Origin: Aspergillus flavus
Lineage: Eukaryota > Ascomycota > Eurotiomycetes > Eurotiales > Aspergillaceae
Assembly: GCF_009017415.1 (NCBI RefSeq)
Contig: NC_092406.1
Span: forward strand, 1,426,001 to 1,490,000
DNA: 64,000 nt
Direction of reading: 5' to 3'
The notes beneath the pieces are model-generated. The model searched no databases and was not told the origin of the DNA. It saw only the letters and a program-made list of their open reading frames with translations. Numbering within the stretch: position 1 is the first letter of the stretch; every line of letters starts with the position of its first letter. Positions 55,690 to 64,000 of the stretch are shown here, piece by piece. The position numbers and the translations under genes are program-made.

Positions 55690-56796
55690 GGTATGGATGA
55701 GACATGGAATGGTCGTTCATGGTTAGTAAGGTAGCTTAGTTATCTCGAGCCTTTTCTGCTCGGCGCAGGAATAATCCGACAGTCAGGTAAGAGGAACCGG
55801 CAAGGGGGCCAAACCCCAAACCCCAGCTTGATCATTGAACTATACTATAGTATTTAAAATTCATGTACAACATTAGGGTGGTTCTTTGAGCCTTAATTGA
55901 ATTAATTTATTTCATATGATCATGTTTTCTTTAACTCCATATCACCATACCTAGTAGTTGATTAGGCCGGGAATCATGTACATCCCAGCGAAGCATGGCT
56001 CACAGACCTACACGCCGTCAACACTTATGTCTTGATAGCATTGGTCAATGAATGTGCGAGCTTTGACTGTAACCTAGAAATCATGAGGGGCGTGCACAGG
56101 CCGCGGCGCTTATGGATTGACGTGGTGATTGGTGTATAAGCCCTGTCAACCCCTCCAAGTCTTTCAAGCGACTACTCGGGAGAGCGAGTTGTGCACGCTC
56201 GAGTATCAGCAGTCCAGTATTATCACAACCATACATACCCTTCATCACGAAAAATATCAGTTCGGAAGATATTTCGATTGATCAGATATGGTCCGTCATC
56301 AGCCAGTCTCACAGAACGCTCCCATTACTGAATTATATTAGCGATCGAGATCATACGGCAGTAAGGCTCCTGCGAAGTGGGCCAGAACCTGAACTTTGAG
56401 CACACGATTCGGGCTTGCAGAGCAAAGGGCTGTAGGAATGAATGGTTTTACTGTCAGGCTACTGGAGTATGGGCGCTTTGCCAGGAATGTCCTGATCATC
56501 CTGGAGGTGGACCAAAAGGAACTGAGCCAGGTGGCTGGATCAGAGAGAACAAATGCCCCTGGAGCTTTTGACACTGTTTAGCAACCGCAAACGCAGCCAT
56601 CATAAGTCCTAATTATCGAGTGGCACAGTGGGTGCATAACGGCTCTCGAACGTTCTGCCGCAGCCAAGGCCAATAGATAGCGCTTGCATAAGCCGATGCT
56701 CTCCGCAAAGCTTCAGCAACTTGAACGCCCCGTATACATCTCTTGTATCCGTAGCTGCCGCTTTACAAGGACCCACTACGTACTGGAACCATGGTG
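55690..56796. other. Non-coding interval
   Basis: About 1.1 kb. A short Cys-containing frame on the plus strand near 56377-56571 has no support. Nothing else was seen. Confidence 0.4.
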
Positions 56797-57682
56797 TCAG
56801 CCAAGCTCGAACCGTGTAGAAGCAGAGTTACAAACAAGCCTGTCAGTGCCATTATTGGTAGCACCAAAAGTGACCCAAGTATACCAGTCAAGGCCAACAA
56901 TAGTCCACCCAACCATGGGAGGCAGGTCACGATACGAATGTACCTCTTCGGAGGATTGACTCCAAAGTTTCCTGGTGTTTTCCATCCCCGCCACGATCCA
57001 AGTAGCAAGTTGGGCAAGTGCTTCATCCTTCCCGCCATTCTCATGTTTGACTTCAAGCCCAGAAAACAGTAGCCGCCGCTTCGTATGTGAGTCTGTCGTT
57101 TGGCTCAACACATCCCCTGCACCCGCACAGGTGAGCGCATCATATAAATCAGAGACCTGCTGGGTATCTTCATGATAGTAAAACGCGTAATCGCACTTCT
57201 TCTGCACGCGGTAGTTTTTCGGCATTGTCGGGAGCAGCTTCGAGTTGATCGTTTGGGGTTGCCTTGTATGTTTATCTTCTGTCAGCCGAAATGCCAGAAA
57301 GAGAGTAAAATGTTGACTGCGAGGAACTTACACGTTCTCCGCTTTAAGCATACTGCCCTTAGATGCAAGGTGTAACATAGGATAGACCACCTTGGTGCAC
57401 CATGCACTCTCATCCTTCTGATATCGGCTAGAGCGGGCTAGAAGGCGACCGATAGGAAAGCCTTGTGCTCTCGGTAAGATGTGTAACCACAGTCCCCGAG
57501 GCACTTACATTATCGTCAAGAATCCTCTGGCGCTTCGCAGGACTCGTAGATCTGGTGGTCATAGTCCTTTTCCGTATCAAATCACCTAATGGCGTAGACG
57601 GCGCTGTATCTGGTGGGGTAGCTACTGTTGCGCAAGGCACATCACGAAGCCAGCGCCAAACGGCACTGTCTTGAGGATTCAT
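56797..57682 (-). pseudogene. PD-(D/E)XK nuclease-like fungal gene, frameshifted and probably truncated
   Basis: Resembles the fungal PD-(D/E)XK nuclease-like domain family. It begins at ATG 57682 with VWRWLRDVPCATVATPPDT, a typical W..xVP start, then a basic Ser/Thr-rich stretch (SPAKRQRI). Near 57442 one extra base shifts the frame before LARSSRYQKDES, which is the usual (G)LLARSSRY block. An intron (57263-57331) follows, then exon 57262-56797 with KLLPTMPKNYRVQKKCDYAF and the core GLEVKHENGGKD, where E-V-K would be the ExK of the active site. The frame ends at 56797, shortly after GWTIVGLDWYTW. Relatives usually continue, so the C-terminus looks lost. It is presumably a decaying copy of a lineage-expanded family. 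Confidence 0.6.
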
Positions 57683-58364
57683 GGCTGGCGAGTCATGGCG
57701 TTGGAGTTTTGTGTGGCTCAGCAATGGGGTGTTCACCAGCCAAACAGCGAGATGTATCTATTGCCGATGGAGCACCAAGGACATGACTAACATTAGTAGT
57801 CGTAGAGGTACATATTCGCAGTGCATAGTATGGTTTGTTTCTGGGAGGGGATGTTGTTTGTATTGGTTTATCTCGGGAGCGGTGATGAACTCCTGGGCGG
57901 CAGAAAATAGACTCAACCAGGCGGTGAGGATACCCAGCCGAAAAAATAACGGTCGGTCGGTCATAGCCGGAACCCAATTGGGTTAGTCTCATGAACGTAT
58001 ATAAACACACAGTACTAGGGAAAGAGGTAAGCCTTCCTCTAGGATCGCAGTTCTTCTTTATAAGTGGCATCTTGTCTGCTATTACGATTGTAAGTTGTCA
58101 TTTCTCGTGAACTGTAGTATAAGTTTTGATGATCCGCTCGCTTACTAACTCTTCGACTCTGAACTATATATATCTCCAAATGTGATCTACTGAGCGAGCA
58201 GACATTATCCGAGGCACAGGATTTAATGCATGTCTTGTGGTGATGTACTAGAAGGAGTTATCAGTGAGCAATTTATTGACATCAAATTAAGTACCGATAA
58301 AGAATATCTATGAAGCTCCATGGACCATAAGGCGTAAAGACGGAAAAGTTAAGGCTACCCCTAC
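57683..58364. other. Non-coding interval
   Basis: About 680 bp between the nuclease-like pseudogene and the Zn2Cys6 gene. No supported gene. Confidence 0.4.
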
Positions 58365-59825
58365 TCAAGTGCTCTTTGAACTATTCCGAGACGAATACCC
58401 ACAGGCGCTAGCTGGAAACTCCAGAAGACGCGATATCCGTGGATCCGGATCATGTTCCAGGTACATGCAAATAGCGATGCATTCAGTGACAAGTCGACCA
58501 AAAATCCACGGCTGCCAGTGGGACATGGTACACATGAGACCCATCCACTGCGCCAGGATCACAAGGGCTGGCGGATCTCTCCGTCTCAAAAGCGCAAGAA
58601 AATCGGTCGTCAATTTCCCCATGAAGGAGGTACATTTGGCCGAGTTTTCGAAATTTCTTTCTAGTTCGAACAAGCCTGTCAACAACCGGAGATGCTCGTA
58701 GTATGGATTTGTCTTGGCGGTGGTAGAGTCGTCAATCCCACAGAGGTCAGCCAGATCAGGGTCGAGACCGTCCCGCCCTTGCTTAATTATGTGCTCCAAG
58801 AATGCCACTTCGTCCTCGTGGGCTTCCTGGAATGTCGAGGCCCAGATGGTGGAATCAAGGTACGGCTTAGCGAGGGTTATTATACACCGGATCCCACTCT
58901 GTAAACAGAGCCAGTTCATTGCGTCCGGCTTATCGGACAATACCCACGAGTCCGTTGGCTTGATATTTTCGGGACAGAGAGTGGTGAGTCCCATGAACAT
59001 GCATGTTGACAGGAGGGCATCAACATTCTGGGGAGTAACGTTGGAGGTAAGTGCCGCTTGGTATAGCTTAATAGCGCGCTGCCAGAAAAGTGTCTCTGCA
59101 AACTGCCGCGTTTTGTTGCCGGGGGAAATGCGATTGAGGTGAAGAACACCGACTCCAAGTATCGTGTACATCAAATGCGGACTCTGACAGGACATTCAGT
59201 TATGAGAACTGTACCTATCAAGTCAACAATTGGGCCTAGGCTCACCGTTAATGCAACCCGAATCATGTCGCTCCTCATGACATCTCGAAGGGAGGGATTG
59301 GCGACCGTGTCGGTAGACGACTTCAGGAAATGTTGGAAGGCAATCAAGCTAACGGGATGAACAGAATTTCGCTCTATTAGAGACGTATTGGTGCCCGTAT
59401 CCAGATTCAAGATCTCCTCTATTCGGGTCGCCAAATCGCTCAGAGAAAAAGAAAATGTAATGCCGTCTGGGTTTTGCGTGCTTGCTGCTACATCGGCGTT
59501 AAAGCCCTTTCCAGGCGCAGTAGAGTAGCTGCACGATGCGCCGTATTTCTGGCATTTGACGCAGGCTGGTTTGCCCTCGTCGCACTACACTCATGTTCAA
59601 TATTAGTTTCGAAACAGTGGTCAGACTCGACATCCGCACTTTGACTCTCCGTTTCTTACAAGTTAAGCAGCCCCCTCGCGACTTCTTATGGGGACGCCGT
59701 GCATGATATAACTTTTCCTGATTTCGATAGAGTGGCACTTGGAACACAGCCTGCCCAAGATAGCTTGTTCGAGCGGGAATGCTATCCAGTGCGCCCCGCG
59801 TTATGAGACGTTGTTCGACTGACAT
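58365..59825 (-). CDS. Zn2Cys6 transcription factor
   Basis: Predicted 447-aa nuclear regulator in three exons: 59640-59825, 59246-59584 and 58365-59183, phases consistent. A basic stretch HARRPHKKSRGG leads into the zinc cluster CLTCKKRRVK, joined over intron 1 to CDEGKPACVKC, then KYGASC, giving the canonical Cys spacing. The remainder looks like the Upc2/sterol-type regulatory domain: VNPH-like SLIAFQHFLKSST, SPHLMYTILGVGVLHLNR, LFWQRAIKLYQAAL and LLSTCMFMGLTTL are characteristic. Such factors bind CGG-type sites and respond to sterol or metabolite state. The neighbouring intradiol dioxygenase-like gene, in the same orientation, could be a target (inference). Confidence 0.88.
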
Positions 59826-60496
59826 GATCTGCTGCTCTGATTGAGAGTGGTCGGAAGATAAACACTCTACTGTATCGTCTTCTAGCTAGCCCTGAGCTTG
59901 AAAAAAGAGTATATGTCCTGCTATCTGGTTAACAGCTCGATGTTTGTGTTAATCAGTCAGATGAGAGCATCGCCACACTGGGCGAATCACGTGCCAACCA
60001 ATACGAGGTAGACATGAGGTTGGTAAAATTGAACAAAATCGTGCTCATGGACTCCAGGGTCAGATACAAGAGCTACAATGAGCGCAATTGGAGTAAATCG
60101 GCCACGTAGGGCTGATCTATTACGTGGGGAGACATTAGTATGATGGTTGATTTGGCAAATCTGCAGGGAGTAGAAACAAGTGAAGAAGGAACAAAGGAAG
60201 AAAAAACAAAAATAAGGGGAGAAGGTGAATGTATAAGCCAATTGCTTCATTAGAAAAAAGGTGATAATATAATAGGTAGGCTAAGATACATGTTAGAAGA
60301 AAAGGCAATTGATTGATATATACACGGTATGAGAATAGTGAGAATTGACCAGCTAGGCATGAATCTTATTCTGTTGGCAATGGGGGTCAAGGCATTAAAG
60401 CCAAGATGCACTCGACCCATAGCGGAATATGCCTTCGCTTAGCCGCAAAAAGAGAGACTATCTCACATCTTCATGCCGTGTCTCGGCACGGAGTCT
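59826..60496. other. Non-coding interval
   Basis: About 670 bp between the regulator start and the dioxygenase 3' end. No gene was recognised. Confidence 0.4.
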
Positions 60497-61781
60497 CTAC
60501 ATAGGAGTGCCTGAAGGGATGGCACCGGAGGCAGAGCCCGAGGGCATACCACCCTCGCTACCAGAACCGCCTCCGAAAGCAGCACTGTCGGTGTTCTGGT
60601 GGCCACCGTTCTCGTCATAGTAAGCAGCAATGCTGTAGTACGAGTTGTCGGTGTAGTCGGCACTGACGTTAATGCCAATCTGCTTCCAGGCGAACAGGCC
60701 ATCCTTGAGGTCGTTACCGAGGTACACATAGTTGGGGAATGGGTCATAAGCACTGGAGGCTTGTTCGATGGACCACATGTCATCAGCATTGCTAGTGATG
60801 TCCTGGGTGTTGGTGGTGTAGGGATAGGTGTCCTCGACGGCGGAGCGCAGAACCTCGTTCCAGAACAGCTGACCGATGTGTGCAACGCTGCCGGTTCCCA
60901 CAACGAGGGTGCCGTTGTTATCATGGACAGAGGCGTTAAGGTGAGTCAAGAGGTGAGTGTGTGTGGCACGGCCGTCATAGTGACCTGGGAAAATGGTTTC
61001 GAAGGTCACAACACCGTCTTGATCAGATTCCTGAATACCACGCAGGTAAGTGCTATCCCAGCCGTCCGCAGCGTAGTTGCCGGAAGTAGAGATACCACTA
61101 TATTTGATGTTAGCGACATGTATTCATGTATGGTAGCCTGTGAGCAAAATGACCTGTACACGCCCGTGGCGTTGGCATTCCAGATATCAACGAAGGCACC
61201 TGGAATTGGCTGGCAAGTGTTGACGTCGATGTATTGGACCTCCAAATACACATCCACACCGTCACAGTACTCATCCTCCTTGACGTTACTCCTCTGCACT
61301 TCACCCCAGACATAGTAGGGCCCGTCGGTGATCGTGGGGGACAAGATGGCACTGGTGTTGCCGCCGAAGACCGAGCTCTCGGGCGTTTCGGAAGTAAAGT
61401 CGACCAAGCCGGTCATGTTGTGGTTGACAGCCTCCCACTTGGCCAGATCATCGGAGTCACGGCGCCACTTCTTGGGACCTATTGAAAGCGTGAGTATTTG
61501 GACAACGTTCGTTGATTTTGCGGTTATGAACACCTACTGGTAGTCACGCCACGGGCGCTGCGCAGCTCACGGACGGTGCGGGCGCGACGAGCGACGTTAC
61601 GTTGCTGCAGTCGCTTTGCCTGCTCGCTAGTGGCACATGCATCAAGGCCGCGCTTGGACCGGGCAGCGAGGGCATCGCGAGCGTGGATCTCGCGCTTCAC
61701 CACATGCGGATCATGCTTCTCGCCGGGATGCGCAACTGCGAGCGTCGCGGCGGAGAGAAGGAGGAACTTTGTCAAATGCAT
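60497..61781 (-). CDS. Secreted intradiol ring-cleavage dioxygenase-like protein
   Basis: Predicted 389-aa protein with a signal peptide (MHLTKFLLLSAATLAVA), then an Arg-rich, possibly processed propeptide (RGLDACATSEQAKRLQQR). Three exons keep frame: 61538-61781, 61154-61478 and 60497-61097. The core matches fungal extracellular intradiol dioxygenases: SPTITDGPYYVWGE (first Tyr ligand), VQYIDVNTCQPIPGAFVDIWNANATGVYSG, TFETIFPGHYDGRATHTHL (second Tyr and His ligands of the non-haem Fe(III) in HYDGRATHTH), and a typical IGQLFWNEVL. The C-terminus is a Gly/Ser-rich tail. It would open catechol-type rings outside the cell, but many such secreted relatives lack a proven substrate. Full length. 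Confidence 0.9.
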
Positions 61782-64000
61782 TTTGATAACGGCTGTTTCT
61801 GCTCCAAGAGTATTTATCCAGACCTCTGAGTTGGTTTGTTCTCTTGAGTTGATATTTCAGCGATTGATATTTGAAGGTCTTGTACTTATAGTCCAAGCCT
61901 GTCAACGGCTTCGGAAAATCCACGTCATCGGAGCAAAGACGGCAGTGGCCCTACCACCCCCTGTATGGAACCTTTATGCAGGAGACGTTATTCTAGTGCC
62001 TGTCATCCCGTAAGGAGATGCGTAATATGCAATACCACGGTCTCTTCGGTGCTTCCGCTGGGGGTTCTTGCTGAGCCTGAAAAGATATGGTCGTCTTGGC
62101 GCCGCGTATGTTGGACCCACATTAGGGCTCCGGCAAACGAATGATAACCAGATTATTTGGGTCTCCGTCTCTCTCATTGGGGACCACTCGGCGGAAGACT
62201 TACGTTGGTCTGGGGTTCCTGCATCTCTTTGAAGCTTAGCGGCCCACGTTGCCCTATGCTAAGTACCGACAAAAGTCGTGATGATCATCGCCCGCTCAGC
62301 CTGGTTGTGGCGGCGTCCGAGATTCACAACCTGATTTTTTAGAATGCATCGGTGAACAGTTTACGTACCTGAAGTAGTTTATTTTTAGGTCCCCGGTCTC
62401 CAATGAAAACCCCTTCTTATCATGATCAATAGCCGTCCACCAGCCAATAGGTACAAGTTGATTTGTATCGTGGCCACCATGCTGCCATTGGTATGCCGAA
62501 TGTGGAGTGTCCTACGTCTCCATCTGTATCACTGTCTTGGCGTTTCAATGCCATCAAGCTATTCACTTGGAACGAGATCGAGGTCATTAAGCTGGTATCC
62601 AAGCATCATAAGACGCATATATTGGGTGCGGATTGCGCCCCTGCCTACATACACAGAGCGGAAGACTTCCAAGTGATTCATTAGCCACTTCAAAAGAGCT
62701 GTTCGGCAATCTCCCGAAGGAATACTCAGGAGAAGTCTTGACGATTTCCCCTGACAAGCTAACGCTTTATCTCTGTATCAACTTTCATAGATTGGACGAG
62801 AGGCATCTAGCATCGGGGACAGACCTGGATCCATCCTTAAAAATATCAACTGCTTGAAAATGAAACAACTACTGTCTCATACATATGAAAGATTCCGGAA
62901 AGTCGTAACGGAATGAATCGGCAACGTTGTGGGATCCGCTAAAGATTGGGCTAGATGCCCACCTTACGTCTGCGGGTTTTCCGTGGTGGAGTTCCTCCTT
63001 CTGTGCTTGACTTTGGAAAGCTTATGACTATTTCATGTGTCAATGATAGAGTCCTAATGAGGGAAGCCATCTCATGCTCTTATTCAGTTCATATATGACC
63101 GGTATTGCACTTCTAACCAGTTTATCTCACCTCTATTACCGGATTTTGGGAAGCTTAACGGAGTGGTAGTTCCAATTAGTAGTCTGTAGGCATCATGGGT
63201 TCTACAAGCTACTAACCATGTTTCTACCTTTATGACGGAACAGACCAACAAACGTAGGTCGAAATGGAGCTTATCGATGCCTACGAGCTTGGATTGGGAC
63301 CAACGTTTTGGTAAGAAATTATTCTAATAAGGCTGACGACTTCTAAGCTCTTGACGGTTGCAGAAACGCACCGTCTTTACCGATGTATTCCTTGTATGTT
63401 GTGTTCCAAAAGGGTTGGGTGCTAAGGACCATGCTCAGCGTGCACGTTCGACCTTTCCACCATCTCGAGGGAGTAATAGACGGTGTCAATATATGACCAC
63501 CTGCAGACAACAACAGAAAACATGCCAATACACAATCTGAACGAAAAGGCCCACGTAAAAGAAATCGACAGGACTACTTGAACCATAAGCGCTTTCTCTT
63601 ACGAGGTTTCTCCTGTGTACGAGTGGTCACGGGGGACAGTGCTGCAGCAGATTGAAATATCCGATGTTGGTAAAGAGTTTTCTTGTCAGGAAAATTGCAT
63701 CGAGACTACCTCAATAGAATGGGATATCCTTTCAAAATGATAACGGGACTACTGAATCAATTAGTACTTTCTCTCCATGTTTATTAAAGCGGCGAGATAT
63801 CCCTGGGCTGCACCGCTCAAATACAGAGACCACCATCCATAACTATCTGTCGATATGCCCCAGACCTCCGTGCTGGGCTTCTGCGCTTTCGTCTCTCATG
63901 GTGCACCATAGCTAGATAAATCAGTAACGGTATAAAGTATTTGAGTTTTTCTATCGGGACCTTACCCATGTAACATAGTACTTGCGCACAACCTTTCACC
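61782..64000. other. Right-end interval without a convincing gene
   Basis: About 2.2 kb of low-support sequence. Two overlapping frames near 62422-62857 on the plus strand look partly protein-like but show no motif, start context or splice support. The last 200 bp are equally unassigned. It may contain the edge of a gene beyond the window. Confidence 0.4.

Noticed and set aside
56377..56571. Short Cys-containing plus-strand frame
   Set aside because: Only 64 codons, no start context, no family, and an equally open frame on the other strand.
62422..62857. Overlapping plus-strand frames in the right-end interval
   Set aside because: Partly protein-like but no consistent exon model or motif could be built.
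1..64000. tRNA or rRNA genes
   Set aside because: No cloverleaf with a GGTTCRANNCC T-arm and matching acceptor stem was found by eye; a tRNAscan run would be decisive.

Overview
The window reads as chromosomal DNA of a filamentous ascomycete, probably a Eurotiomycete of the Aspergillus/Penicillium type. Genes are split by many short GT-AG introns (about 45-90 bp, often with CTAAC/CTGAC-like branch sites). They lie on both strands without operons and are separated by 0.4-3 kb of non-coding DNA. The families are typical of an accessory or subtelomere-like region: Zn2Cys6 regulators, MFS and amino-acid transporters, methyltransferases, rhodopsin-type (SAT4/PTH11-like) membrane proteins, secreted hydrolases, and several broken genes. 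No rRNA, tRNA, CRISPR array or intact transposon was recognised. Exon models were built by hand from splice signals, frame continuity and remembered family consensus; no search was run.

Layout. 1-1040: 5' part of an O-methyltransferase (-). 2972-7451: two rhodopsin-domain membrane proteins (+ and -) with a doubtful small gene between them. 8682-10709: APC-family permease (+). 10.7-13.0 kb: non-coding, with a TC microsatellite and a degenerate ~76-bp repeat array. 12979-13281: small Cys-containing hypothetical (-). 13371-14618: alpha/beta hydrolase with a C-terminal zinc-ribbon-like tail (+). 15049-16476: DUF3533/SNG1-type membrane protein (-). 18336-19070: SAM methyltransferase (+). 19939-22022: 14-TM DHA2-type MFS exporter (-). 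22910-26813: a decayed module of a truncated fucose-permease-like MFS gene and a GH95 alpha-L-fucosidase carrying two offsetting frameshifts (both -). 27-29 kb: non-coding, with a long inverted repeat and an AT-rich island. 29064-29705: cytochrome P450 relic (-).

30680-35692 holds three neighbouring paralogous multi-exon genes (-, +, -) that resemble MACPF/perforin-like pore-forming proteins. This is the most unusual block in the window. 38763-40809: Zn2Cys6 regulator (+). 41622-42962: secreted lipase-type hydrolase (+). 43438-43977: hypothetical (+). 44451-50173: enoyl-CoA hydratase (-), acyl-CoA dehydrogenase (-) and SCP2-type thiolase-like protein (+), together a compact acyl-CoA degradation set. 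50685-53025: 2OG-Fe(II) oxygenase-like pseudogene (+). 53626-55689: large single-exon orphan (-). 56797-57682: broken PD-(D/E)XK nuclease-like gene (-). 58365-59825: second Zn2Cys6 regulator (-). 60497-61781: secreted intradiol dioxygenase-like protein (-). From 61.8 kb to the end nothing convincing was found.

How genes may work together (inference): the GH95 enzyme and fucose-type permease would have released and imported L-fucose. The hydratase, dehydrogenase and thiolase-like genes would shorten an acyl-CoA. The methyltransferases and the DHA2 exporter suggest secondary metabolism, but no PKS, NRPS or terpene synthase is present. Five or more loci are broken by single-base indels, which means either real pseudogenisation or residual assembly errors.
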